64,000 nt of DNA, taken from positions 1-64,000 of the forward strand of contig JBCBRH010000004.1 in assembly GCA_039819785.1 (NCBI GenBank), read 5' to 3'. The stretch's first letter is position 1. Each line of letters starts with the position of its first letter. Origin of the DNA: JBCBRD01 sp039819785 (lineage in GTDB: Bacteria > Pseudomonadota > Alphaproteobacteria > Rhizobiales > Hyphomicrobiaceae). Below the pieces are notes generated by a model that had not been told where the DNA came from, ran no database searches, and was given only the letters and a program-made list of their open reading frames with translations. Below are positions 1 to 8,944 of this stretch, in pieces. The position numbers and the translations under genes are program-made.

Positions 1-272
1 CCTCAATTGTTTGATGTCTATTGATTCCGTCATTGGGGTCGCGAAGATTTAAATCGGAGTTGCGGTTGAGCAGTTGGGTTGTCATTTAATGTCTCGTTTG
101 AATTCATCAGTCACGATACGTAGCGCGGGACCGAATAAACTCTGATCCTGGAATAATCTTCTTCCACTTTTTAAAAAAAGATGCCGTGATAGCTATTGAA
201 GTCGTTAAAGATCATCGGGCATGTCTCATAAGCACCGAAATGTACCTCTATCTGAGAACTAGGTGCTCAAGA
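1..272. other. AT-rich non-coding stretch at the window edge
   Basis: No reading frame with coding character, RNA gene or strong terminator is seen. The base composition is clearly richer in A and T than the rest of the window, with an A run near 174-180. It lies just beyond the 3' end of a broken toxin-acyltransferase gene, so it may be part of the same decayed or accessory segment; this is inference. Confidence 0.4.
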
Positions 273-601
273 CTAGCTGCTGCTTGTAACTAAAGCTGAT
301 GCATTCCCACGAACCAACAGATCACTCAGCCTCTCCACTTTCACCTCGCCGCCCACGCCCTGCGCGACGAGCTTGACGTCTTGGTCTTTGAACGGCCCGT
401 CGATCAGTTGTTTCAGGGCCGGGCCAAGTGCGCGCGGTCGCCGACTGCATCGATGAGCCAATAGATTTCGCCTGACGTCCATTCGTCGGGCCGCAGGCGC
501 AGTGGCTGCTTCCCGGCAATCTCACTCATGCGCGTGTCGACATCGGTTGAGACGCGCGCCCAGGTGATCACCGCGTCAGGTGCGCGAAAACCAAACAGGT
601 T
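273..601 (-). pseudogene. Remnant of a HlyC-type toxin-activating lysine acyltransferase
   Basis: Read on the minus strand, one frame (about 601 down to 430) gives a segment with ITWARVS followed by LRLRPDEWTSGEIYWLIDA. This resembles the conserved core of the RTX toxin acyltransferase family (HlyC), which fatty-acylates internal lysines of RTX protoxins in the cytoplasm. After GCGACCGCGCG near 430-441 the homology continues in another frame as ALKQLIDGPFKDQDVKL to a stop at 273. A TAG (602-604 on the plus strand) sits directly upstream of the first homologous codons and no start is available. The gene therefore lacks its N-terminus and carries a frameshift. No RTX toxin gene or type I secretion gene is seen nearby. 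Family assignment rests on recognised motifs only. The alternative is a chance resemblance or a sequencing error, although the missing 5' part argues for real decay. Confidence 0.6.
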
Positions 602-626
602 CTAGAGATGACGCCAATCGTGTGAC

Positions 627-1751
627 TTACTCGATCGGGATAACAGTGTAGCCCAATCGCTTAAACTTCGCCACGAGGCCTTTACGTCCCGGCAGATGCA
701 GGGCACCCACGGCAATGAAGGCCCCACCTTCCGCCAAAAGCTTTTCAGCACGTTCCGCCATGATCGCGTTCCGCCGCTCAATCAGATCGCGTCGAAAACG
801 CCTCAAAATCGTGCCGTCGATCCCCGCCTTTTCGGCTAAGACGACCTGCAACGGAATCGCATAGGACACCTGCCTGTTGAGATACAATTGCAAAACCGTT
901 TCCATGAGATCATCCGCGCGCTCGGCATAGACAATGCTCGCACGCAGCAGCTCCAGCTGCTGCTCAAGTGGAACCTGTGCAGCCGCCTCAAGTTGGCTCT
1001 TGATGGTCTCAAGACCGACAACGGGAATTGAAGCCTTGCGCGCGGTCTCGGCCAGCTTCATGTCGAGCACCAGCCCGCCCTTGGCGATTTTTTTGCGCTC
1101 ACACTTTGAAACCGACATGATCATGCTGACCACCCACGGTTTAAAGAGCCGGGCGAGATGTTGGGGCGTATCGCTGTCTTCCATCCGGTCCGCGACAATC
1201 GCGAACTCATCTTCAGACAGCAAACCGTCCAGCGTTTTCCCATCATCGAACAGCACGAGGTCCATGGCGTTCGAAACAGCCTGAGACGTCGCTTTTGGCG
1301 AGAGTTCAGCCACTTCCAGCGCCAGGATCTTCGATTTTTTCAAAGCTTTTTTGGTCGCTGGCGTCAGTTTGGTCACCCGCGGATCGGTCAGGTGAACAGT
1401 CCCGAAGAGTGTCGATGGCGGCAGATCGCCCTTGGTGATTTCGTAAAGCACTGCCCCGTCGTTGCGCGCTTCGCTGGGCGTGGGCTGGACCCGGGATGCG
1501 GCATCGGGGTCGGCACTTTGCAGCCAGCTGAGGAGGTTTCGTCCTTTACAGTCCCCACCGCTGCCCTTTGCCTGGACTGACCCAGGCATCGCCACGGCAA
1601 GTGCCATGCCCAGGACAACCACCAGCCGTGCCAGCCTGAAGTCCCAGGAACTGTCGCGTCGTGCGGGCACGGTCACGCTCGTGGATGTCAGCCGATGTTT
1701 GAAACAAGCTTGTCGCAACGCAAATACCAAATTGAGGCCCACACAAACCAT
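627..1751 (-). CDS. TraB/GumN family protein
   Basis: This 374-residue protein carries the two hallmarks of the TraB/GumN (ChaN-like) family: LFGTVHLTDPRV near residue 115 and a C-terminal block FIAVGALHLPG near 343, whose Gly and His residues form the proposed metal-site core. Residues about 40-62 form a hydrophobic segment ending in VQAKG, consistent with a signal peptide, so the protein is probably periplasmic. The first 35 residues are unusual for a signal peptide and the true start may lie further in. The biochemical role of bacterial members is unsettled; a metalloprotease-like activity is suggested for the superfamily. It has its own position between the hlyC remnant and xerC, with a 129-bp gap to xerC. 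Confidence 0.8.
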   Translation of the reverse strand: MVCVGLNLVFALRQACFKHRLTSTSVTVPARRDSSWDFRLARLVVVLGMALAVAMPGSVQAKGSGGDCKGRNLLSWLQSADPDAASRVQPTPSEARNDGAVLYEITKGDLPPSTLFGTVHLTDPRVTKLTPATKKALKKSKILALEVAELSPKATSQAVSNAMDLVLFDDGKTLDGLLSEDEFAIVADRMEDSDTPQHLARLFKPWVVSMIMSVSKCERKKIAKGGLVLDMKLAETARKASIPVVGLETIKSQLEAAAQVPLEQQLELLRASIVYAERADDLMETVLQLYLNRQVSYAIPLQVVLAEKAGIDGTILRRFRRDLIERRNAIMAERAEKLLAEGGAFIAVGALHLPGRKGLVAKFKRLGYTVIPIE

Positions 1752-1880
1752 GCATCACGCCAGTGCGAACTGGCCTTTTGAACGGGCCATTGAATGCGGT
1801 TAACCCAACCCATTGTCAAGCTTCAACAAAAACAATGACAGCTCTGACTTAAAAGAAGAAATTATGCGTCTCAATTGACG

Positions 1881-2900
1881 TTACGACCTGGGGTGAGCCG
1901 CATCGTAAACGGCCAACAGACGCTCACGGTCCACCTCTGTGTAGACTTGCGTCGTCGCCAGCGAAGCATGCCCCAAAAGGTCCTGGATCTGCCGCAGGTC
2001 TGCACCGGCCGACAACAAATGCGTCGCAAACGAGTGTCGCAGCGCGTGGGGTGTTGCGGTATCTGGCAGTTCAAGCGCTTCGCGAAGCCGCGCAATCATC
2101 AGCTGCACGATCCTGGGTGAAAGTGCGCCACCCTTTTCTCCGAAAAACAGCGGCCCATCCGACACAAACGGAAACGGGCAAAGCGCAACATAGTTGGCGA
2201 CCGCGTCCTGCGTGATCGGCAGAACCGGCACGACGCGCTCTTTTTTTCCCTTGCCGAGAATTCGCAGCGTATCGCGCCCCGGCAGTGGCGCATCCCCATG
2301 CGACAGGTTCAGCGCTTCGGAAATCCGCAGCCCACAACCGTATAAGAGCAGTAAGACAGCTTGATCACGCGCCTGCACCCAATCGCGTGCCACATCATCA
2401 GGGGTGGCCATCAGACGCGCCGCTTTCTCCACCGTCAGCGGCTTGGGAATGCCATGCCCGACCTTTGGCATCGCCACCTGTCGGATGCTGCGATTGACCA
2501 GGACCTCACGCGCCTCCAACCAGTCGAAGAAGGTGCGAAGCGCCGATAGGGTCCGTGCCATGGACCTTGAACCGGTCCCTTGCCGCCGCCGTTCGGCCAG
2601 GAAACCGCGAAAGATCATCGCATCGACCGTGCGCAGGTGGGCAAGGGTCGGTTCTTCTTTGAACGCGCGCTTCAAGAACAGGCTGAATTTTTCCAGGTCG
2701 CGGCCATAGGCGGTCAGCGTATGTTCCGAAGCATCGCGCTCCAACTCAAGCCAGGCGAGCCAATGGCGCACAGCCTCGCTAAGCGCGGAACAATCGTCCA
2801 GGGCGTGGGGCCCTGTGCCTCGCACCGCGTCTGAAGACAAGCCTGTCACAGGTCGGACCTTTCGTGATAACGACGAATCAGACGCAGAACGCGTGAACAA
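1881..2900 (-). CDS. xerC: Tyrosine recombinase XerC
   Basis: Site-specific recombinase that with XerD resolves chromosome dimers at dif. The 339-residue protein has an N-terminal SAM-like core-binding domain (about 40-130) and a C-terminal catalytic domain with the full active set: Arg192 (GCGLRISEAL), His285 and Arg288 (HALRHSFATHLL), His311 (LLGHASLATT) and the nucleophile Tyr320 (QVYTEVD). The family is usually near 300 residues, so the first 35 or so residues, rich in Ser and Arg, are an extension and the start could be internal. No integrase-type neighbours are present, and the linkage to priA fits the housekeeping xerC locus of Rhizobiales rather than a mobile element. Confidence 0.92.
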   Translation of the reverse strand: MFTRSASDSSLSRKVRPVTGLSSDAVRGTGPHALDDCSALSEAVRHWLAWLELERDASEHTLTAYGRDLEKFSLFLKRAFKEEPTLAHLRTVDAMIFRGFLAERRRQGTGSRSMARTLSALRTFFDWLEAREVLVNRSIRQVAMPKVGHGIPKPLTVEKAARLMATPDDVARDWVQARDQAVLLLLYGCGLRISEALNLSHGDAPLPGRDTLRILGKGKKERVVPVLPITQDAVANYVALCPFPFVSDGPLFFGEKGGALSPRIVQLMIARLREALELPDTATPHALRHSFATHLLSAGADLRQIQDLLGHASLATTQVYTEVDRERLLAVYDAAHPRS

Positions 2901-3002
2901 ACTCGACTGTTGGGTGTTAACAAATACTGAACGACAGTTGGTCGCGTCGCAGCACCGGCTGCAGGATAACCCAAAGCGTCATTGCAAGATCGGTCGAACA
3001 CC

Positions 3003-4004
3003 ATGTCAGCCCGCGAGAAATTTGCTCTCCCCCCGCGCACCATGAATTTCGAGGGCAAGCCGCGTCTCATTGGCGTGGAGTTGGAGTTCGCAGCCGTCAC
3101 GGCCGACCGGGTCGCCTACCGCATCAAGCAGCTCTACGGTGGCACGATCACCCGCGAGGACAACTTCCGATACCACATCAATGGCACCCGCCACGGTGAT
3201 TTCACGGCCGAACTCGACACCCAATACGCGCATCGGAACCCGGATGAGGGAAGCCCATTCGACCCAGGCATCGCCGGTTGGATCGCCACCTTCCGAGACG
3301 GCATGCGCGAACTCTACGGTGAGGTCGGTTCACTCGTCATACCCTATGAAGTGGTTTGCCCGCCGATTGAGATGGACACACTCCCGGAATTAGAAAACCT
3401 GCTCGATGCACTTCGCCAGGAAGGTGCACGTGGCACCCGCGAAAACCTGTTTTACGCTTTCGGGGCTCAACTCAATCCCGAAATTGCAACAAGGGACCCG
3501 GAATGGATCCTTGCGGTTCTCAAATCGCAGATCCTTTTGTCAGATTGGCTGCGTGCGGTTATCCGGCTGGATACGGCGAGGCAATTGTTTTCTTTCGCGG
3601 ACGCCTTCCCACTCGAATATTCAAAGCGCATCTTGAAGGCTGACTACTGGCCGGACCTGGAGACAATTATTACGGACTATCTGAAGTCCAACCCAACGCG
3701 AAACCGCGAACTTGACATGCTCCCTCTGTTTTCCTGGCTGCTAGCTGATCTGGTCGACAACTATGTGCAGGACAGCAAAATCAAAAAACGGCCAACGTTC
3801 CACTACCGTTTGCCGGATGCCAATATCTCTCAACCGAATTGGTCCATAACCCTGGAATGGAACCGTTGGGTTGTGATCGAAAAGCTGGCGCAAGACAAAG
3901 ATAAGCTGAATGAAATGGGTGAGGCCTATATCAAAAACGCACAATCCATGTTTCCGGAAAATTGGGCGTTTATGTGTACCGAGTGGCTGCTCGATATCAA
4001 GTAA
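3003..4004 (+). CDS. Putative amidoligase family protein
   Basis: Member of the putative amidoligase family (Pfam Amidoligase_2 type), distant relatives of glutamine synthetase and glutamate-cysteine ligase that are predicted to form amide bonds from carboxylates and amines using ATP. In this 333-residue protein the metal/ATP-binding strands are seen as GVELEFAAV (residues 24-32) and HGDFTAELDTQ (64-74), followed by a charged helical body that ends in a Trp-rich region. ATG at 3003 is chosen over a TTG at 2982. The gene is divergent from xerC and converges with priA 25 bp downstream. Family members are often encoded beside a class-I amidotransferase or gamma-glutamyl cyclotransferase, and none is seen here. 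Substrate unknown. Confidence 0.8.
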   Translation: MSAREKFALPPRTMNFEGKPRLIGVELEFAAVTADRVAYRIKQLYGGTITREDNFRYHINGTRHGDFTAELDTQYAHRNPDEGSPFDPGIAGWIATFRDGMRELYGEVGSLVIPYEVVCPPIEMDTLPELENLLDALRQEGARGTRENLFYAFGAQLNPEIATRDPEWILAVLKSQILLSDWLRAVIRLDTARQLFSFADAFPLEYSKRILKADYWPDLETIITDYLKSNPTRNRELDMLPLFSWLLADLVDNYVQDSKIKKRPTFHYRLPDANISQPNWSITLEWNRWVVIEKLAQDKDKLNEMGEAYIKNAQSMFPENWAFMCTEWLLDIK

Positions 4005-4028
4005 CGTTCGAACGCAAAGATGAAACCA

Positions 4029-6383
4029 CTACAAGAACGAATACGGGTCGATATCAATACTCAGACGCAAATCACCTTTGATTGGCGGTAGTCTCGAAAT
4101 CCATTCTCTGAGATACGCCTGGAGGTCAAGCTCTCGCGGCGCCTTCACCAGGATGCGCCAACGATGACGCCCGCGGATGATCGAAATCGGAGCCTCGGCG
4201 GGGCCGAGCACACTGATGACGTCGCTGGATGGCGCGCGATGAACGATGTCGCGCGCGCACAATTCCGCAAGCTCCTTATCCCGGGCCGAAATAATGAGCG
4301 CAGCCAAACGGCCATACGGTGGAAGCATACCCGCCTGCCGTGACCTGATCTCAGCATCCAGGAAAGCCTCGCGGTCACCAGACATGATGGCCTGCATGAC
4401 AGGATGTTCTGGCATATGCGTTTGAACGAGTCCGAGCCCGCGCACCTTGGCTCGGCCTGCGCGCCCAGTCACCTGATGCAGCAGCTGGAACGTGCGCTCA
4501 CCAGCCCGCGGGTCAGCGCCTTGGGCGAGCCCCAGATCGCCATCGACAATGCCGACCAGATTGAGATCTGGAAAATGGTGACCTTTCGCAACAATCTGCG
4601 TGCCGACGATAATATCGGCATCACCATCCTCAATGCGTTTGATGACGGCGCGCATCTCGGTCAGCCCGGGAATGAGGTCAGATGACAGCAAGACGACGCG
4701 GGCTTCGGGAAACCGCTCGGCAACTTCCTCTGCAACGCGTTCGACACCGGGCCCGCAAGCCGCCAGGGAATCCTCCGCCTCGCAGTTCGGGCACGTCTTC
4801 GGCAACGGCACCGAAAACCCGCAATGGTGACAGTTCAGTTGTTTGCGAAATCGGTGTTCGACCAGCCAGGCCGTACATTGCGGACACTCAAACCGATGCC
4901 CGCAGGACCGGCAGAGCGTCAACGGTGCATACCCACGCCGGTTGAGAAACAACAGCGACTGCTGCTTGCGTTCCAGTGTCGCCGTAACAGCTTCCACAAG
5001 ACGCGGCGACAGCCATCGCCCCCGTTCAGGCGCGTCCTTGCGCAGGTCGATCGCCTCGATTTCGGGAAGCTCGGTTCCTGAAAACCGCCCCGGCAAAATC
5101 AAATGCCGGTATTTGCCCGTCCGTGCGTTCACATGCGTTTCCACAGCCGGCGTAGCAGATGCCAAAACGGCGGGACAACCCGCAAGGCTGGCGCGAACAA
5201 CAGCCATGTCGCGCGCCTGATAGTGAACCCGGTCATCCTGCTTGAAGCCGGCATCATGCTCTTCGTCGACGACGATCGCACCCAGGTCCTGGTAGGGCAG
5301 GAACAACGCCGAACGTGCCCCGATAACAACGCGCGCTTCACCCGACGCGACAGCCCGCCAGATGCGCCCGCGCTCCGCGCCTTTCATCGCCGAGTGCCAC
5401 TCCACCGGCGCACATCCGAAGCGGTCTTGGAAACGCGTGAGAAACTGGCTCGTCAACGCAATTTCAGGCAGCATGATCAAGCCTTGCCGCCCGCGCCGCA
5501 AAGCCTGCGCAATGGCCTCGAAATAAACCTCGGTCTTCCCAGACCCCGTTACGCCATCAATCAGCGACACGGAAAAAGATCGCGCATCAACAGCTGCAAT
5601 CAGCGTCTCGACGGCGCGCGCTTGATCGTCCGAAAAATCAATTGTCACATGATCAGGCTTCGGCGTCGGGCATACGCGAGGCGGAATGGCGACATCGACG
5701 AGACACCCTGCCTGCACCAGACCGTCGACAACGCCTGTGGTACACGCAGCCTCATGCGCTAGCCCTGCTTTTGACCGGATCAAACCGTCAGAGGCAATCT
5801 CCAAAACGCGAGACCGCGCAGGCGTCATACGCGGCGGGTGCTGGGCCCCTTGAACAAGCGCAACCCCGAACCGTGGCTTGAGCGGTTCAAAGACCGCAGG
5901 CGCACTCATCATCATCCGCACCACCATGCCAAGCGGCGCAAGCGTGTACCGCGCAATCCACTCGGCAAACCGCAAGGAGCCCACTGGCAGCGGGGGGGCA
6001 TCGAGAGGTTCGAGTATGGCTTTCAGCTTCTTGGGATCAACGGGCTTGGGCACGGTGCCATCTTGCAGGCTGATCGCACGATCCCAGACGACACCAATCC
6101 GGCTTTGCGGGCCAAACGGCACGTTAACGAAGGTGCCCGGATCAGGGATGCGGCCATCAACGGGCGCCAAATAATCGTACGTTTGATCCAACGCAACCGG
6201 GAGCAAAACAGGAACCGTCGCCCGCGCGGCATCACGCCCTCCAGCATGCCCGGGCGCTGCATCGTTACCATCCAGGTCAAGCAGGGTATCCAAACAGGGC
6301 ACCTTGGGACTAAAAGCTGCAGCGAGAGTTATTCGAATCGCCTCGAAGGCAGCTGAGATCACATTCAGCAGCGGTTTAGGCAC
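4029..6383 (-). CDS. priA: Primosomal protein N' (replication restart helicase PriA)
   Basis: DEAH-type 3'-5' helicase that recognises stalled forks and reloads the replicative helicase. The 784-residue product shows the DNA-binding N-domain from about residue 57 (VPVLLPVALDQTYDY), Walker A GVTGSGKT (277-284), DEEH (373-376), and the insertion of paired Cys motifs in the range of about 490-545 (CRSC, CPQC, CHHC, CPNC) that binds two zincs. The C-terminal helicase block has TQIVAKGHHFP and QVTGRAGRA. E. coli PriA has 732 residues, so the first 50 residues may not be translated and the real start may be an internal non-ATG codon. Its stop lies 25 bp from the convergent amidoligase gene, with a 10-bp perfect palindrome between them. 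Confidence 0.95.
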   Translation of the reverse strand: MPKPLLNVISAAFEAIRITLAAAFSPKVPCLDTLLDLDGNDAAPGHAGGRDAARATVPVLLPVALDQTYDYLAPVDGRIPDPGTFVNVPFGPQSRIGVVWDRAISLQDGTVPKPVDPKKLKAILEPLDAPPLPVGSLRFAEWIARYTLAPLGMVVRMMMSAPAVFEPLKPRFGVALVQGAQHPPRMTPARSRVLEIASDGLIRSKAGLAHEAACTTGVVDGLVQAGCLVDVAIPPRVCPTPKPDHVTIDFSDDQARAVETLIAAVDARSFSVSLIDGVTGSGKTEVYFEAIAQALRRGRQGLIMLPEIALTSQFLTRFQDRFGCAPVEWHSAMKGAERGRIWRAVASGEARVVIGARSALFLPYQDLGAIVVDEEHDAGFKQDDRVHYQARDMAVVRASLAGCPAVLASATPAVETHVNARTGKYRHLILPGRFSGTELPEIEAIDLRKDAPERGRWLSPRLVEAVTATLERKQQSLLFLNRRGYAPLTLCRSCGHRFECPQCTAWLVEHRFRKQLNCHHCGFSVPLPKTCPNCEAEDSLAACGPGVERVAEEVAERFPEARVVLLSSDLIPGLTEMRAVIKRIEDGDADIIVGTQIVAKGHHFPDLNLVGIVDGDLGLAQGADPRAGERTFQLLHQVTGRAGRAKVRGLGLVQTHMPEHPVMQAIMSGDREAFLDAEIRSRQAGMLPPYGRLAALIISARDKELAELCARDIVHRAPSSDVISVLGPAEAPISIIRGRHRWRILVKAPRELDLQAYLREWISRLPPIKGDLRLSIDIDPYSFL

Positions 6384-6450
6384 ATTTGCGCCCCGAACAC
6401 GATCCTAACCAATACTCGGTCTTAGGCGATGCTGAGGCAAGGAGACATCA

Positions 6451-7107
6451 ATGAAGTTCTTCGTCGACACCGCAGATACCAATGAAATTAAGGAGTTAGC
6501 CGAAACCGGTTTGCTTGATGGTGTGACGACCAACCCCTCCCTTATCGCCAAATCCGGCAGAGACTTCCAGGAAGTCATCGCAGAGATCTGTGAACTGGTA
6601 CCAGGACCGGTCTCTGCCGAAGTCACCGCGACCGAGGCGCCAGGCATGATCCAGGAAGGCCGCAAACTGGCAAAGATTTCAGACAACGTGACGGTCAAGG
6701 TCCCACTGACAATGGAAGGCTTGAAAGCCTGCAAGGCTCTGACCACCGACGGCACCATGGTCAATGTCACACTTTGCTTTTCCGCCAACCAGGCACTTCT
6801 GGCTGCCAAGGCCGGCGCAACGTTCGTCTCCCCGTTCGTGGGCCGCCTGGATGATATCGGCCTCGAAGGGATGAACCTCATCCGCGAAATCCGCCAGATC
6901 TACGACAACTACCAAAGCCTGACGACAGACATCCTGGCAGCCTCGATCCGCACGGTGAACCATGTCCGCGACGCAGCCCTTATCGGTGCCGATGTCGTCA
7001 CGGTCCCACCTGCAACATTGAAGGCGCTGGTCAAACACCCTCTGACCGACAAGGGCTTGGAGGCCTTCCTCGCCGACTGGGATAAGACCGGACAGAAGAT
7101 CCTCTGA
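6451..7107 (+). CDS. tal: Transaldolase / fructose-6-phosphate aldolase (small TalC/Fsa type)
   Basis: Class I aldolase of the short transaldolase family, acting in the non-oxidative pentose phosphate pathway or as fructose-6-phosphate aldolase. The 218-residue length is typical. Diagnostic blocks are MKFFVDTADTNEIK at the start, GVTTNPSLIAKSG (24-36), the Schiff-base lysine Lys83 in NVTVKVPLT, TLCFSANQALLAAKAG and SPFVGRLDD. A GGAG ribosome-binding site lies ahead of ATG 6451. The sequence alone does not separate transaldolase from F6P aldolase activity. It is divergent from priA and sits upstream of the ATP synthase genes, the usual arrangement in Rhizobiales. Confidence 0.92.
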   Translation: MKFFVDTADTNEIKELAETGLLDGVTTNPSLIAKSGRDFQEVIAEICELVPGPVSAEVTATEAPGMIQEGRKLAKISDNVTVKVPLTMEGLKACKALTTDGTMVNVTLCFSANQALLAAKAGATFVSPFVGRLDDIGLEGMNLIREIRQIYDNYQSLTTDILAASIRTVNHVRDAALIGADVVTVPPATLKALVKHPLTDKGLEAFLADWDKTGQKIL

Positions 7108-7125
7108 GCATCACTCGCAGTCGTA

Positions 7126-7152
7126 TTCGCCTGTTTCGCCTGTTTCGTCTGT
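7126..7152. repeat. Three tandem 9-bp units (TTCGCCTGT)
   Basis: TTCGCCTGT occurs twice in direct succession, followed by TTCGTCTGT with one change, in the gap after the transaldolase gene. It is a short sequence repeat with no obvious function and is a candidate for copy-number variation between strains. Confidence 0.6.
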
Positions 7153-7291
7153 CGCGCCGAGAGTTCGCAGCGATTTGAGAAACGAACGCTCAAGCCTTCG
7201 TGAAGCGTCGTAGCCTTAGGAGTCGTCATAGTAAGGCTTGTTCGCCCAGTCACGACCAGCGGGCAATGATGACGAGTGGAGTGACCCCGCA

Positions 7292-8644
7292 ATGGCGTAC
7301 AATAAGGCATCCAACCAGCAGCAACGATTTTCGTTTCCAGGCTACAACGGTGAAACACTCGCCGCACGCCTTGACCTGCCGGTCGGGCCGGTTCGCGGCT
7401 ATGCGCTGCTCGCCCACTGCTTCACCTGTTCGAAAGACATCCAGGCTGCCCGTCGCATTGCGCAGAGAATGGCGCTGGAAGGGCTTGGCGTGGTGCGGTT
7501 CGATTTCACAGGGCTGGGTTCATCCAGCGGTGATTTTGCCAACACCAATTTTACTTCCAACGTCCAAGACCTTATGGCCGCCGTCGCCCATATGAGAACG
7601 CATCTGGAGGCCCCGGCAATCCTTGTGGGCCACTCGCTGGGTGGGGCGGCCGTGCTTGCCGCGGCCGGAGACATCGCTGAGGTCAAGGCTGTCGCAACCA
7701 TCGGCGCGCCTTCAGACGTCGCCCATGTCCTTCAAAATCTCGGTGCGTCCCTCGAAACGGTCGAGGCCCAAGGCAAGGCCGATGTGGTCCTGGGCGGGCG
7801 CACATTCACGCTGAAACGCGAATTCGTCGACGACGCGCGAGGCTTTCGTCTGAGCGCGCGAATTGCAGATCTCCGAAAACCCCTGCTGATCCTCCATGCA
7901 CCGCGCGATGCAACCGTCGGTATCGACAACGCATCCGAGATCTTTATGGCCGCAAAACACCCCAAGAGCTTCGTGTCTCTAGACAATGCCGACCATCTCC
8001 TGTCCGACCCGGCAGATGGCGACTTCGCAGCCTCCATCATCGCGGCCTGGGCATCCAGGTACCTGAACGGGCAAGGTGCGGATGAAGCCGAAGGCCACGC
8101 AAGCGAACAACCCCCAGCGTTGTCGGGTCAAGGATCATCGGTTAATGAGCTGACCGGCGTCGTTGTCTCAGAAACCGGACTTGGAAAATTCCAAAACGCC
8201 GTTGTCAGCCGGCAGCACAGATTGATCGCCGATGAACCGGCGTCGGTCGGTGGCCTCGATAGCGGCCCCAGCCCCTATGACTTTGTGTCAATCGCCCTGG
8301 CGAGCTGCACATCCATGACCTTGCGCATGTATGCAGACCGCAAGGCTTGGGAGGTTGGCCGCATCTCGGTCAGCGTTACACACGGAAAAGTCCCAGCCGC
8401 CCACTGTCAGGACTGCGGCGATATCATCGAAGCGAGTGTCTCTGCAGGCCAGCAGGCAGACGGCAGTGGAAAAACAAGCCGTATCGACCGCTTCGAGCGC
8501 ACGTTGCACATTGAAGGCGAGGTTTCAGACGACATGGCCGCCAAGCTGCTGGAAATTGCCGACAAGTGTCCAGTCCACAAGACCTTGCAGACTGGCGCTG
8601 CCGTCGTGACAAAAATGAAGGGCGCGGGCCAAAACCCGCTTTGA
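7292..8644 (+). CDS. Bifunctional alpha/beta hydrolase - OsmC family protein
   Basis: The 450-residue product joins two domains. Residues about 10-260 are an alpha/beta hydrolase with the nucleophile elbow GHSLGG (Ser115), an acid in ATVGIDN and the late His in NADHLLS. Residues about 290-445 are an OsmC/Ohr-like domain with CTSMTLRMYADRK and ADKCPVHKTL carrying the two redox cysteines; an extra CQDCGD pair lies between them. OsmC proteins reduce organic hydroperoxides. The fused architecture is known in Proteobacteria, and the hydrolase partner may release substrates from acyl esters (inference). ATG 7292 is preferred because homology begins just after it, while an earlier in-frame codon at 7238 adds 18 residues without family character. 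The next gene, atpH, follows after 285 bp. Confidence 0.88.
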   Translation: MAYNKASNQQQRFSFPGYNGETLAARLDLPVGPVRGYALLAHCFTCSKDIQAARRIAQRMALEGLGVVRFDFTGLGSSSGDFANTNFTSNVQDLMAAVAHMRTHLEAPAILVGHSLGGAAVLAAAGDIAEVKAVATIGAPSDVAHVLQNLGASLETVEAQGKADVVLGGRTFTLKREFVDDARGFRLSARIADLRKPLLILHAPRDATVGIDNASEIFMAAKHPKSFVSLDNADHLLSDPADGDFAASIIAAWASRYLNGQGADEAEGHASEQPPALSGQGSSVNELTGVVVSETGLGKFQNAVVSRQHRLIADEPASVGGLDSGPSPYDFVSIALASCTSMTLRMYADRKAWEVGRISVSVTHGKVPAAHCQDCGDIIEASVSAGQQADGSGKTSRIDRFERTLHIEGEVSDDMAAKLLEIADKCPVHKTLQTGAAVVTKMKGAGQNPL

Positions 8645-8944
8645 ATGACGCAGGCTCGCAATCCCCAAGCGAAAAAACTGGCTGTTGGCGCTTTTTATCA
8701 CTGGTCTTATCCGAAATAACGACATCAATCGGGCGTGTTTGCCGCATAACCGGTTGCTAAGGCCCGTTGATGCCCCACATCCGTCATGTTAGACACCCCA
8801 GCAATGCTTCGAAGATGGCTAAGGCGCGACCCACGTGCCCAACCGAATTCGGAGTAATCCTTCCAAAACGCGGGCTTTGGCAATGGCGATAGAATTGCCA
8901 GACAAGCCCACCGATCGCCGTCCTGGCGAATGAGAGCGTGCGAC

